The notes: generated by a model not told the origin, from the letters alone. Counted from the first letter of the stretch, positions 28,654-38,116 are shown. The stretch is DNA of 64,000 bases from Chlorogloea purpurea SAG 13.99 (GCA_016903695.1 JADQBB010000017.1:1-64000); one strand, 5' to 3'. Numbers and translations are program-made.

Positions 28654-29691
28654 CTACTTCAATTGTAGAACTTTTGGCTGGTCGAATAGGTGAACCGTGT
28701 CAACGAAACGTGCGGTTTTCGATTGAGTGGAAATTACTAAGCTTTGAGTTCTGGCTCCACCGTGAAAGAAGCGCACGCCGTCCATGAGCGTTCCAGGGGT
28801 GATGCCACAGGCAGCGAAAAGAACGGTTTGACCGCTGGCTAACTCTTCACAATTGTAAACTCGATCAGGGTCGTGGATGTTCATTTCTTTGAGCCGGGCG
28901 ATATTGCCTTCGCGACTCTCACCGATCAATCCAGTTTGCACTACTTCGGGATCATAGATCAATTGTCCTTGGAAATGACCACCGAGACAACGCATGGCGG
29001 CGGCGGAGATAACGCCTTCGGGGGCGGCACCGATTCCCATCAGGGCGTGAATATTCGTCCCGGAAAAAGCACAGGAGATAGCGGCGGATACGTCACCATC
29101 GCTGATCAAACGTACTCTCGCCCCGGCATCGCGGATTTCCTGGATCAATTCTTTGTGACGGGGACGATCCATGACCACTACCACCAATTCTTCCACATTA
29201 CGGCTGAGGCACTCGGAGAGGATTTTCAGGTTTTCGGTGGCTGATTTGTTAATGTCTACATGACCTTTAGCGGCCGGGGGTGCGGCTAATTTTCTCATGT
29301 AGAAATCGGGGGCGGCGAATAATCCACCTTTTTCGGAGATGGCTAGTACCGCCATCGATCCGTTTTGTCCGTAGGCTACTAGATTAGTTCCCTCACAAGG
29401 GTCTACGGCAATATCGATCTCCATCAATTCGTCCGGGTTGCAGTATTTAGCCGCGTCGAGTTGAGTACAGATTCCCACTTCTTCACCGATATAAAGCATG
29501 GGGGCTTCGTCTCTCTCTCCCTCACCGATGACGATCCGGCCGCGCATATGAATTTTATTCATTCTTTCCCGCATAGCTTCCACCGCTACTTGGTCAGCGA
29601 TATTTTTTTCGCCTTTGCCCATCCATTTTGAGGATGCGATCGCAGCTTGCTCCACTACTTCTATAATTTCTAATCCTAGGGTACTTTCCAC
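28654..29691 (-). CDS. glpX: Class II fructose-1,6-/sedoheptulose-1,7-bisphosphatase
   Basis: This GlpX-family phosphatase of 345 residues has the metal-binding motifs [11 protein letters not shown] and DPCEGTN and the [13 protein letters not shown] segment. In cyanobacteria this enzyme is the bifunctional FBPase/SBPase of the Calvin cycle, controlled by redox and AMP. The long N-terminal helix with [23 protein letters not shown] is typical. A 20-bp hairpin (28611-28630, GGGGT/ACCCC) lies downstream without a T-run. Confidence 0.95.
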   Translation of the reverse strand: MESTLGLEIIEVVEQAAIASSKWMGKGEKNIADQVAVEAMRERMNKIHMRGRIVIGEGERDEAPMLYIGEEVGICTQLDAAKYCNPDELMEIDIAVDPCEGTNLVAYGQNGSMAVLAISEKGGLFAAPDFYMRKLAAPPAAKGHVDINKSATENLKILSECLSRNVEELVVVVMDRPRHKELIQEIRDAGARVRLISDGDVSAAISCAFSGTNIHALMGIGAAPEGVISAAAMRCLGGHFQGQLIYDPEVVQTGLIGESREGNIARLKEMNIHDPDRVYNCEELASGQTVLFAACGITPGTLMDGVRFFHGGARTQSLVISTQSKTARFVDTVHLFDQPKVLQLK

Positions 29692-29929
29692 GAATCTTCC
29701 TCCCGACTATTGTTCTGGCTTCGTAATTTATTTATCGATTCAGTCAAAAGTCTATCACTTGACGGGATCATCTTTTCACTCACTTCTTGGGCTTTATAGG
29801 CACGATCAATTTATCCTGTCAATAGGAAATAGTTATAAATGACAACAGCGATCGTGATCGTTTTCGTATCTCCAGATAGAGCGCGTTCTGATTGAAGTGT
29901 GTTACATTTTGATTAACTTCATGAGTAAG
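29692..29929. other. Intergenic region upstream of glpX and of the riboswitch
   Basis: This spacer between divergent transcripts should contain the glpX promoter (minus strand) and the promoter of the riboswitch-led operon (plus strand). No NtcA-type GTA-N8-TAC palindrome was seen. A tiny 18-codon frame at 29838 has a weak AGGA upstream but no recognisable product. Confidence 0.4.
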
Positions 29930-30055
29930 TCAGCTTAATTCGGGCTTGTATCCATGAGCTTGAAGCGGGGGAACCACGTATCAGGGGCGCATTTCCCGAA
30001 AAAGGAAAAGAGTATCTCTCTACTCTAGCCCGGCAGCTAACTCCGTCAGCGTTGA
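29930..30055 (+). promoter_or_regulatory. ydaO-yuaA riboswitch (c-di-AMP sensing)
   Basis: The conserved blocks of the ydaO-yuaA aptamer occur in order: GCGGGGGAACCAC (about 29968-29980), AGGGGCGCATTTCCC (about 29985-29999), then CCCGGCAGCTAACTCCGTCAGCG (about 30029-30051; the GCAGCTAACTCCG core is the strongest match). A short P1 can form between TCAGC (29930-29934) and GTTGA (30051-30055). A 7-bp hairpin TAAGACA/TGTCTTA at 30066-30084 follows as a possible expression platform. This family binds c-di-AMP and usually turns genes off when ligand is bound. It lies 82 bp before the ABC permease gene. The call was made by eye; a covariance-model scan would settle it. Confidence 0.82.
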
Positions 30056-30137
30056 GAGAAGACTGTAAGACAGAATTTGTCTTATCAGTGTTCTTGTGCT
30101 GGTACTGCTCGATCACGTCGTACCTGTAGAAAACACC

Positions 30138-30989
30138 ATGTTTCAACTTAATCTATCATTGATCGCAGTAGCCGGACAGACTGCGTGGAAAAAAGCTAAA
30201 CCGTTACTGATACGGGATTCAATTTTATTACCGGCTTTAGGATTTTCAGGGATAATCGCCCTGTGGTGGACGATCGCCCTGTTTCATAGTGACGTGATTC
30301 CCACGCCTCCCCAAGCCTTCACGGCTAATCTGGACTTTATCATCAATCCTTTCTATCGGCGCGGCCCAGGTGATCTGGGCGTGGGTTGGTTATTACTGGC
30401 TAGTTTGAGAAGAGTTTTATTAGGATTTTTATTGGGTGCGATCGTGGCCATTCCTCTAGGATTCCTGATCGGTATGTCCAGGCCCGCCATGTTAATCCTC
30501 AATCCCTTGATTCAAATTTTTAAACCTGTATCCCCCCTGGCGTGGCTACCTATATCTCTGGCTATTTTTAACCTGGCTGACCCCTCGGCCATCTTCGTCA
30601 TTTTCATAACTTCTCTGTGGCCGACGATTATTAATACCGCTTTGGGTGTGCAGAGTGTTTCTCAAGATTATCTCGACGTGGCTAGAGTGCTAGAGATGTC
30701 CAAGTTCACCCAGATATTTAAAATTATCCTACCCGCCAGTCTACCCTATATTTTCACGGGATTGAGGATCAGTTTGGGCATAGCCTGGCTGGTGATCGTC
30801 GCCGTGGAAATGTTAACCGGCGGGATTGGTATCGGTTTCTTCCTCTGGGATGAATGGAATCGTCTTAATTTAAGTTCGGTGTTTCTGGCGATTCTGGTTA
30901 TCGGGTTGACGGGGTTGGTTTTAGATCTGCTGGTGGCTCAAATTCAAAAGCTGGTGACTCATCGGGCTGTTAGTAAGTCGGCTTTGTAA
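30138..30989 (+). CDS. ABC transporter permease, NrtB/SsuC/TauC type
   Basis: This inner-membrane permease of 283 residues has about six membrane helices. The EAA-like cytoplasmic loop is DYLDVARVLEMSKFTQIFKIILPASLPYIFTGLRI, split by the conserved Gly-less helix turn of this family. The C-terminal VAVEMLTGGIGIGFFLWDEWNRLNLS is diagnostic for the nitrate/bicarbonate/cyanate/taurine group. The ATG at 30138 gives MFQLNLSLI; an upstream in-frame ATG at 30096 would run into the riboswitch platform. It heads a permease-binding protein-ATPase operon. Confidence 0.9.
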   Translation: MFQLNLSLIAVAGQTAWKKAKPLLIRDSILLPALGFSGIIALWWTIALFHSDVIPTPPQAFTANLDFIINPFYRRGPGDLGVGWLLLASLRRVLLGFLLGAIVAIPLGFLIGMSRPAMLILNPLIQIFKPVSPLAWLPISLAIFNLADPSAIFVIFITSLWPTIINTALGVQSVSQDYLDVARVLEMSKFTQIFKIILPASLPYIFTGLRISLGIAWLVIVAVEMLTGGIGIGFFLWDEWNRLNLSSVFLAILVIGLTGLVLDLLVAQIQKLVTHRAVSKSAL

Positions 30990-31011
30990 GTTTAACCACG
31001 AAGGTATCATT

Positions 31012-32412
31012 ATGACTTCTCACAACTTCACGAGACGTGATTTTTTAAAATATTCAGCTACCGCCACGGGATTACTTTTATCGTCCTGCGCTATCAGTGC
31101 CAATCGTGCCCCCCAGGGATTATCGAAAACCGCCGAGGCGATCGAACCGGTAGTTAAACCGGAATCATTGGAGAAACCGAATCTTAAAGTGGGTTATGTG
31201 CCTGTTAATGACTGTGCCCCTTTCGCAATCGCCTGGGAAAAGGGTTTCTTTCGTAAATACGGGCTGAATGTGACTTTAAGCCGGGAATCGAGTTGGGCGT
31301 CTTCCAGGGATGGAGTGATCTTCGAGCGTTTAGACGCTTCGCCGGTGGTTTCTGGGGCCGTTACCAACGCTCGTATCGGTGCGGAGGGGGCCCGTCACGC
31401 TCCCCTGTGCGCCGCTATGACCATTCACCGCCACGGTAACGCCATGACGATGAATCGGGCCATGTGGGATTCCGGGTTACGTCCCTGGCACGAATATAAT
31501 GGGGATTTAGAAGCTTTCGGTCGAGATTTCCGGGGTTATTTCGATAATATCCCTTCAGAGAAACGCGTCTGGGCGGTGGTGTTGAGTTCGGCTATCTATG
31601 AATATTTCGTCCGCTATTTGTCGGCAGCAGCCGGTGTCGATCCGATTAAAGAGTTTCGAGTTATCATCACTCCCCCCCCGCAAATGGTAACGAACATGAG
31701 AATCGGGGCGATGCAGGGTTATATGGTAGCTGAACCATGGAACACCAGGGCGATTACCGGTAACGCTGATGTGGGCTTTACTTTCGCTCAAGGGCGGGAG
31801 ATTTGGGCGGGACATCCCGATCGGCTTTTGGGCGTGATGCAATCTTTCATCGATAATTATCCTAAGACCTATCGTTCTCTGGTGAAGGCGATGATCGAAG
31901 CTTGCCAGTATTGTAGTAAGCCAGAAAATCGGGCGGAAGTAGCGGAAATCATCTCCCAACGCTCTTTCACGGGCGCTAAGCCTAAATTTACCCGCCCCGC
32001 TATTATCGGGGATTATAACTATGGTGGCTTTGACGGTAAGGCGAGAATAATTAAATCGAACGATACAACTTTATTTTTCGATATTCCGGGTGATATACCG
32101 GAACCTCCCGATTCTCACTCCACTTTCCTCTGGCGTTCTCAAAGTATCTGGTTGATGACCCAGGCGGCGCGCTGGGGGCAAATCAAGGAAGTACCGCCAA
32201 ATGCTGAGGAGTTGAGTAAAAAAGCCTGGCGCACCGATCTTTATCGGGAGATAGCCGGGGAGATGGGAATCAAGTGTCCGAGTGACGATTTTAAAGCCGA
32301 ACCACCGTCCGTATTCATTGATAAGAAGGGTTTCGATCCTAGTGACCCGGTAGGGTATTTAAAAAGTTTTGAAATCAGGGCCGATCGACCACAATTATTT
32401 TATTTATCCTAG
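31012..32412 (+). CDS. NrtA/CmpA/CynA-like substrate-binding Tat lipoprotein
   Basis: This periplasmic binding component of 466 residues has an N-terminus with a twin-arginine motif (RRDFLK, 8-13) and a lipobox ending at C26 (LLLSSC), predicting Tat export and lipid anchoring. The mature part has the family landmarks VGYVPVNDCAPFAIAWEKGFF, YGLNVTLSRESSWASSRDGV and IGAMQGYMVAEPWN. The family includes nitrate, bicarbonate and cyanate binders; the ligand-pocket residues cannot be assigned by eye, so the substrate is open. No nir, nar, cynS or cmpR gene is in the window. Confidence 0.88.
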   Translation: MTSHNFTRRDFLKYSATATGLLLSSCAISANRAPQGLSKTAEAIEPVVKPESLEKPNLKVGYVPVNDCAPFAIAWEKGFFRKYGLNVTLSRESSWASSRDGVIFERLDASPVVSGAVTNARIGAEGARHAPLCAAMTIHRHGNAMTMNRAMWDSGLRPWHEYNGDLEAFGRDFRGYFDNIPSEKRVWAVVLSSAIYEYFVRYLSAAAGVDPIKEFRVIITPPPQMVTNMRIGAMQGYMVAEPWNTRAITGNADVGFTFAQGREIWAGHPDRLLGVMQSFIDNYPKTYRSLVKAMIEACQYCSKPENRAEVAEIISQRSFTGAKPKFTRPAIIGDYNYGGFDGKARIIKSNDTTLFFDIPGDIPEPPDSHSTFLWRSQSIWLMTQAARWGQIKEVPPNAEELSKKAWRTDLYREIAGEMGIKCPSDDFKAEPPSVFIDKKGFDPSDPVGYLKSFEIRADRPQLFYLS

Positions 32413-32423
32413 GGTTAATTATT

Positions 32424-33257
32424 ATGATAAATTCCCAATTTGCCAATGTTACTATTCAAGAACCGAACGATAATAACTTTTTAATAGTCGAAAATTTAGT
32501 TAAGTCTTACAAAAAATCTGATGGCACGGAATCGGTAATTCTCGACAATATTAATTTAACGATCGCTGAGAATGAATTTATCACCGTTATCGGTCATTCC
32601 GGTTGCGGTAAATCCACTTTATTAAAAATAGTGGCGGGTTTGGAGAAGGCTACTTCGGGATTGGTCACGTTAGAAGGTAAAGAAATCCGTAAACCTGGCA
32701 GCGAGAGGATGATGGTATTCCAGCAGTATTCTCTCTTACCTTGGCTTACGGTGAGAGACAATATTAGACTCGCGGTAGATGAAGTTTTAAAGTCGGCTTC
32801 TAAAAGCGAAAGGATCGCTATCATCAATGAACATTTACAGATGGTGGGTTTGACCGCCGCCGCCGATAAATATCCTTCGGAAATCTCCGGGGGCATGAAA
32901 CAGAGGGTGGGTATTGCCAGGGCTTTAGCCATCCGTCCGAAAATGTTATTGATGGATGAACCTTTCGGGGCTTTAGACGCGTTGACGAGGGGTAAGTTAC
33001 AGCGTCAGGTGTTGGATATTTGGGAGAGTCACCGTCAGGCGGTAATGATGATCACCCATGATGTGGATGAGGCTTTGTATATGGCCGATCGCATCGTGAT
33101 GATGACTAACGGTCCTTCTGCTAAAATCGGTGAGATCCTCTCTGTGCCTTTTCCCCATCCCCGCAATTTAAAAGAGATCCGCGAAACTAAAGAGTATTAC
33201 GAGTTACGCAATCACGCTTTAAATTTTCTAGACCAGTATTTCAATCAAGAAGAATAA
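32424..33257 (+). CDS. ABC transporter ATP-binding protein, NrtD/TauB type
   Basis: This 277-residue ATPase has Walker A GHSGCGKST (57-65), the Q-loop VFQQYSLLPW, signature SGGMKQR, Walker B LLMDEPFGALD and the H-switch THDVDEA. It lacks the NrtA-like C-terminal domain found in NrtC and CmpC, so this is a single-ATPase system. It begins 12 bp after the binding-protein gene, and the operon ends in a strong terminator immediately downstream. Confidence 0.93.
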   Translation: MINSQFANVTIQEPNDNNFLIVENLVKSYKKSDGTESVILDNINLTIAENEFITVIGHSGCGKSTLLKIVAGLEKATSGLVTLEGKEIRKPGSERMMVFQQYSLLPWLTVRDNIRLAVDEVLKSASKSERIAIINEHLQMVGLTAAADKYPSEISGGMKQRVGIARALAIRPKMLLMDEPFGALDALTRGKLQRQVLDIWESHRQAVMMITHDVDEALYMADRIVMMTNGPSAKIGEILSVPFPHPRNLKEIRETKEYYELRNHALNFLDQYFNQEE

Positions 33258-33286
33258 AAAAACCTCGCCTTCGGGCCGAGGTTTTT
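33256..33286 (+). terminator. Rho-independent terminator of the ABC operon
   Basis: AACCTCG and CGAGGTT form a GC-containing stem around CCTTCGGGC, preceded by A7 and followed by T5. The A-run and T-run extend the stem, so it could work in both directions; it lies at the very stop codon of the ATPase gene. Confidence 0.9.
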
Positions 33287-33422
33287 GCTGTTGTAGGAGA
33301 ACTCAACGTCAATAGGAGATTGTTAATATATTGATTCTGAGTTGTAAGATTTACTATGGTACTGAGTATAACAACTTATTTACGAAATGTAAACACCCCT
33401 TGACAAAATCTGCAATTTGAAC

Positions 33423-34424
33423 ATGAAAAAGCTATATTTTTTACTGCCAGGTACGACTAGAAAGTACGGTGGTGGTGGGCTTTGGGCGGAATTGAAAACA
33501 GTTGAGCTGGCGGATCAACTATGCCCCTGTAAAATCGTTACCTACCGTCAACCGGAAACCGATCATGCTTTTTTACCGGAATTACTTCGCAAGGGAGGTT
33601 TAGAGGCAAGTATCTTCGTGCTGAGTTGGGGCTTTGACGTGCCGAAGTTGGTGAAGCGACTGGAGGGTTATAATCTGCTATATCACGCCCACAGTAGCGG
33701 CTACGGTTTCTCTTTACCGCCTTCTGTGCCGATTATCGCCGTCAGCCGTAATACGATGGGTTATTGGGGCGAAAAGTCCCCTAACGCGCCGATTTATTAC
33801 TTACCTAACCGTATCGGTGATGAATTTCGCTATCACGGGGGCCAAAGAGATATAGATGTGTTGGTGCAGGCGCGCAAGTCTTCGAGTTATTTATTAAGGC
33901 AACTAGTACCGGCTTTAAGTTCTCGTTGTCGCGTTCAGCTTCTCGATGGTTTCGTGGAAGATCTGGCGGGGTTATTCAACCGCAGTAAGATTTATTTGTA
34001 TGATTCTGCCGAATATTGGCGGGTTAGCGGTTTAACCGAGGGTTTCGGTCTACCACCGCTGGAGGCTCTAGCCTGCGGTTGTAGGGTGTTTTCTAGCGTC
34101 AATCACGCTCTAGCCGATTATTTAGACCCTCCTATCAATTGTGAGAAAATAGGTGTTTATTCTTGTCAGTATGATGTGGAGAGGATTTTAAATGCTATAG
34201 AGAATTTTTCCGGCCCCTCTGTGGATGAGAGGTTTTTGGAAATTTATCGCCCACCGAGTTTGCTTCCCCGGCTGGAAAAGATTTTACTAGATATTAACGA
34301 TTTCTTCGATATGAGGCACAAGTATACGGGGAATATAAAAGGTTTGGATGATTGGCGTGTGCGGAGGTTGTGGGTGGAACGATCGATCTCTAAAATTAAA
34401 AATAAATTAATGATAGGGCAGTGA
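33423..34424 (+). CDS. GT4-like glycosyltransferase
   Basis: The 333-residue protein has a GT-B layout. The N-terminal half opens with FLLPGTTRKYGGGGLWAELK, a nucleotide-sugar enzyme-like glycine loop. The C-terminal half has the family-4 donor-site motif TEGFGLPPLEALACGC with the conserved glutamates, preceded by KIYLYDSAEYWRVSG. Donor and acceptor are unknown. ATG 33423 is taken over a TTG two codons earlier. It is separated from the upstream ABC operon by a terminator and may be transcribed with the GH57 gene 65 bp downstream. Confidence 0.78.
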   Translation: MKKLYFLLPGTTRKYGGGGLWAELKTVELADQLCPCKIVTYRQPETDHAFLPELLRKGGLEASIFVLSWGFDVPKLVKRLEGYNLLYHAHSSGYGFSLPPSVPIIAVSRNTMGYWGEKSPNAPIYYLPNRIGDEFRYHGGQRDIDVLVQARKSSSYLLRQLVPALSSRCRVQLLDGFVEDLAGLFNRSKIYLYDSAEYWRVSGLTEGFGLPPLEALACGCRVFSSVNHALADYLDPPINCEKIGVYSCQYDVERILNAIENFSGPSVDERFLEIYRPPSLLPRLEKILLDINDFFDMRHKYTGNIKGLDDWRVRRLWVERSISKIKNKLMIGQ

Positions 34425-34489
34425 GAAATGATAGTGAAGAATCAATTTGATAACATTGAGACAAAGTTATCCTCATAAACGATCGTCCC

Positions 34490-36715
34490 ATGTCTCAGCC
34501 TCTATATGTAGCTTTCATCTGGCACCAACATCAACCTCTATATAAATCTACCGCGGTCTCTACAGATACAGCGGCACAGTATCGATTACCTTGGGTGAGA
34601 TTACACGGAGTTAAAGACTATCTCGATTTGATCTTGGTTCTCGAACGTTATCCCAAATTACACCAGACCGTCAATCTCGTTCCCTCCCTGATCTTACAAT
34701 TAGAAGATTATGTGAGCGGTATCGCCCTGGACCCATACCTCGCCCTCACCGTCACGCCGGAAACTCAACTAACCAAAGCGCAAAAAGGATTCATAATCGA
34801 AAACTTTTTCGACGCTCACTATCATACCCTCATCGAACCGCATCCGCGTTACGCCCAACTCTTCAACCAACGCCACGAAAAAGGCCGTTCTTGGTGTTTA
34901 ACCAATTGGTCATTACAAGATTATGGCGACCTATTGGCGTGGCATAATTTAGCCTGGATAGATCCCCTATTCTGGGATGATCTAGAGATCAGCCAGTGGC
35001 TACAACAGGGGCAAAATTTTAGTTTAAGCGATCGTCAGCGCATCATCTCCAAACACCGCCAGATCATCGGGCGCATCATCCCCCAACACAAAAAGATGCA
35101 GGAATCGGGACAGATAGAGATCATCACCAGTCCCTACACTCACCCTATCCTACCCCTGTTAGCCGACTCGGAAGCGGGGCGGGTGGCAGTAGCGAGAATG
35201 GCCCTGCCCCATCATCGTTTTCAATGGCCGGAGGATATAGCGCGTCACCTGAAGAAAGCCTGGGACATATATCACGATCGCTTCGGTAGTTATCCCAACG
35301 GCTTATGGCCCTCGGAACAATCGGTTAGCCCCGCCATACTACCCTACGTGGCCCGACAAGGATTCAAATGGCTATGTTCCGATGAAGGGGTGTTAGCCGC
35401 CACCCTCGGGCACTCTTTCGGGCGGGATGAATACGGAAACATTACCGAACCTCAATTACTGTATCGCCCCTATCGTTTAAGTACCCCAGAGGGAGATTTA
35501 TCGATCGTCTTCCGAGATCATCGTCTCTCGGATCTGATCGGCTTTACCTATAGTGGCATGAGTCCCACTACCGCAGCCCAAGATTTAATCGGTCATCTAG
35601 AAAATATTGCCCGCTCCTTGCCCCAAGAGATGGACAACCCTGCTTTAGTGACTATCGCCCTCGACGGGGAAAACTGTTGGGAACATTATCAGCGAGATGG
35701 ATTACCTTTCTTGGAGACTCTTTATCAAACACTTAGCGACCATAAAAACATTCAATTGGTCACGGTGGCCGAATATTTGGAGAAACACCCCCCCACCGTC
35801 AGTATAGCCCCGGAAACCCTCCATAGTGGCTCTTGGATCGACGCTAACTTCACCACTTGGATAGGGGATAAGGCGAAAAATAAAGCTTGGGATTATCTGG
35901 CGGCGGCGAGACAGGTGTTAGCCGCCCATCCTGAAGCGACGGAAGATAATAACCCTGAAGCTTGGGAAGCCCTCTATGGGGCGGAGGGTTCTGATTGGTT
36001 CTGGTGGTTCGGTGAGGGACACTCTTCCAATCATGATGAAATATTCGATCGCTTGTTCCGCGAACATATAATGGCCCTATATCGCTCCCTTAACGAACCG
36101 ATTCCCAGTTATCTGTTACTGCCGTTGGAAGATCATGGGCGCAAACCCACCCATGGGCCGGAAAGTTTTATCCATCCCATCATCGACGGTTTCGGTGACG
36201 AACAGGATTGGGATAAGGCGGGGCGGATCGAGATCGGCGGGGCTAGTGGTACGATGCACCAGTCCACGATCGTACAGCGTCTTTTCTACGGTTGGGATCA
36301 CGTCGGCTTCTATCTCCGTTTTGATTTCAAAGCCGGGGCCCAACCCAAAAAAGATCTACCTTCCCATCTGCATCTGCTGTGGTATTTCGATAATATTCAC
36401 CGTCTGCAAAGTCCGATTCCTTTAAAGGGAGTTCCCCAACGTCCACCCCTGGATTACGGCTATCATTATCATCTGGGGGTAGATTTATCGTCGGAGGCTA
36501 TTTGTTTTCAAAGGGCGGGGGAGTACCATCACTGGGATACTGAAACTAGCGGCGCTAAAGCTTCTTTCAATGAATGCTTGGAATTAATAATTCCTTGGCA
36601 CGATATGCACATCGAGCCGGATTATAATCTACATTTGGTGGCTATTCTGGCAGAAGATGGTCAATTTAAAGAATTTGTACCTCAAGATCAATTGGTACTG
36701 ATGAAGCGTCCGTGA
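34490..36715 (+). CDS. Glycoside hydrolase family 57 protein (alpha-glucan acting)
   Basis: GH57 enzymes include amylases, 4-alpha-glucanotransferases and branching enzymes. This 741-residue protein starts with AFIWHQHQPLY (GH57 motif 1). The probable nucleophile E276 lies in GLWPSEQSVS, then SDEG, and the acid/base region is ALDGENCWEHY (about 393-403). Residues about 530-741 form a C-terminal domain with FIHPIIDGFGDEQDWDKAGRIEIGG, seen in the DUF1957/alpha-amylase-like GH57 group. A glycogen-metabolism role is likely but the exact activity is not assigned. Confidence 0.9.
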   Translation: MSQPLYVAFIWHQHQPLYKSTAVSTDTAAQYRLPWVRLHGVKDYLDLILVLERYPKLHQTVNLVPSLILQLEDYVSGIALDPYLALTVTPETQLTKAQKGFIIENFFDAHYHTLIEPHPRYAQLFNQRHEKGRSWCLTNWSLQDYGDLLAWHNLAWIDPLFWDDLEISQWLQQGQNFSLSDRQRIISKHRQIIGRIIPQHKKMQESGQIEIITSPYTHPILPLLADSEAGRVAVARMALPHHRFQWPEDIARHLKKAWDIYHDRFGSYPNGLWPSEQSVSPAILPYVARQGFKWLCSDEGVLAATLGHSFGRDEYGNITEPQLLYRPYRLSTPEGDLSIVFRDHRLSDLIGFTYSGMSPTTAAQDLIGHLENIARSLPQEMDNPALVTIALDGENCWEHYQRDGLPFLETLYQTLSDHKNIQLVTVAEYLEKHPPTVSIAPETLHSGSWIDANFTTWIGDKAKNKAWDYLAAARQVLAAHPEATEDNNPEAWEALYGAEGSDWFWWFGEGHSSNHDEIFDRLFREHIMALYRSLNEPIPSYLLLPLEDHGRKPTHGPESFIHPIIDGFGDEQDWDKAGRIEIGGASGTMHQSTIVQRLFYGWDHVGFYLRFDFKAGAQPKKDLPSHLHLLWYFDNIHRLQSPIPLKGVPQRPPLDYGYHYHLGVDLSSEAICFQRAGEYHHWDTETSGAKASFNECLELIIPWHDMHIEPDYNLHLVAILAEDGQFKEFVPQDQLVLMKRP

Positions 36716-36724
36716 TCGGAATGG

Positions 36725-38116
36725 CTAGGAAACTTTCATTTTGTTTGTAACTTTCACGATCGAGAAAGATAAGGAACTCGGCGGAGTATTGTCGAGTCCC
36801 AAGCACTCTTGGAAATAGATTTTATATAATTGGCAACTGGGAGTGGCTAAGTTTCCCTCGTATTGAATTAAACCTAAACTTTTTAGACGGTGTAGGTTGG
36901 TTGGTTCCAATGGGCGCGGCTCTTCGGATTTAATCACTTTTATCCAATCCGCTATCAAATTTTTATACTTATACTCCAGGATACATAATTGTTGCTCTAG
37001 ATGCTCTTTATAAATATATTGATGAGAAATAGGCGACGTGAATAAAATCGTTTCTATAGTTTGACGACCCTGAGAGATTTCGTAGAACGCCAAGCGTACT
37101 AAAAACGGATTACCTCCCACTAAAGCCATCAATTGTTCTAGTTGGTATATAGACAGCTCTAGGCGGTATCGAGTTGCTAATTGTTGGACTTCTTGAAGGT
37201 TAAAGGGTGGTAAGTTTACCGATAATCCTATACTGAGCGATGATGGCTTCAAGGTCGAAGGTGGATATTGTTCCATCGCGTGGGTTATTACCAAGCGTAA
37301 TTTTTGCCAAACCGGATTATGTTTCGCTTTTTCATGAAACCAACCCAGCAGATGCAAGAAGAGATCGCTCACGTCGGCAAAGTCGAACAACCTATCGGCT
37401 TCGTCGAGAGCTATGACGATCGGAACGTTTATATTAGGTAGCAGGTATCGCTCAAAATATAATACACAGTTCATTTCAGCAGCGCTCGAACTATCCCAAT
37501 ACTCGCTTATTTTATCGGGTAGATTCAAGGCTAGGCTAATATGAGTGCAGAACCAGCGTAGTAATCGCTCTAAGTTTTGTAAAATATAGGATTCCGCTAA
37601 TGATAAATTTATATAGATGGTGTGATAACCTTGTTGCTTTGATCGTTCAAGCAATCTTGTAATTAAAGATGTTTTTCCCGTGAGATACGCCCCTTTAATT
37701 TTCAAAGAACCGCCTGGCTTGGTAATCTCCCCATAGCATCGATCTTCTAAAGGTTGGCGCTGTACGTAGTAAGGTGAATCGAGGGGAACTTGACCCATGG
37801 GTAATTCTGGATAGGAGTATAAAAATTTTTCCCCTCTAGATGTTTCATCTTTGGGGTTATAGTAATCATCGGATTCTAAGATTAGATCCAAAGCTTGAAA
37901 ACAAATTTTTAAAGAACGTTTATCTACGGGTGACTTACAAGTAAAAATTTTGGCGATGGTATCTTCGCAGAGTAAATTTTTTTCTTGTATACCTTCTAAC
38001 TTTGAGCATTTTCCAGTAAGTTCGTGTTGTTCTTCGCTCCCTTTAGCTATTTGTAACTTTCTCAACCCTTTATGAGTTAACGTAACCCCCCTCGCTCTTC
38101 GCTTGATATTTACCAT
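36725..38116 (-). CDS. HTH-AAA (AAA_35-like) P-loop ATPase
   Basis: The 463-residue protein starts with a small domain (about 8-85: GVTLTHKGLRKLQIAK ... VDKRSLKICFQALDL) of the helix-turn-helix type found before NB-ARC/WD40 and AAA-like modules in cyanobacteria. The linker motif SPYYVQRQPLEDRCYGEI leads to the P-loop GAYLTGKTS (142-150) and Walker B IVIALDEAD (233-241). A C-terminal winged-helix region follows (LKSLGLIQYEGNLATPSCQLYKIYF). This is the AAA_35 pattern of cyanobacterial STAND-like proteins, whose biological role is not established. A regulatory or defence sensor role is possible. Divergent from aroA; convergent with GH57. Confidence 0.8.
   Translation of the reverse strand: MVNIKRRARGVTLTHKGLRKLQIAKGSEEQHELTGKCSKLEGIQEKNLLCEDTIAKIFTCKSPVDKRSLKICFQALDLILESDDYYNPKDETSRGEKFLYSYPELPMGQVPLDSPYYVQRQPLEDRCYGEITKPGGSLKIKGAYLTGKTSLITRLLERSKQQGYHTIYINLSLAESYILQNLERLLRWFCTHISLALNLPDKISEYWDSSSAAEMNCVLYFERYLLPNINVPIVIALDEADRLFDFADVSDLFLHLLGWFHEKAKHNPVWQKLRLVITHAMEQYPPSTLKPSSLSIGLSVNLPPFNLQEVQQLATRYRLELSIYQLEQLMALVGGNPFLVRLAFYEISQGRQTIETILFTSPISHQYIYKEHLEQQLCILEYKYKNLIADWIKVIKSEEPRPLEPTNLHRLKSLGLIQYEGNLATPSCQLYKIYFQECLGLDNTPPSSLSFSIVKVTNKMKVS

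Noticed and set aside
29838..29894. 18-codon frame MTTAIVIVF... with a weak AGGA upstream
   Set aside because: No match to known small photosystem or cytochrome subunits, and it lies in a promoter region.
30138..33257. Calling the operon nrtABD (nitrate)
   Set aside because: No NrtC-like fused ATPase, no assimilation genes and no NtcA-like site; the family also covers bicarbonate, cyanate and sulfonate systems.
33400..33405. TTGACA close to the glycosyltransferase start
   Set aside because: It is only 17 bp before the ATG and has no -10 at 16-18 bp, so it cannot serve as its promoter with the chosen start.
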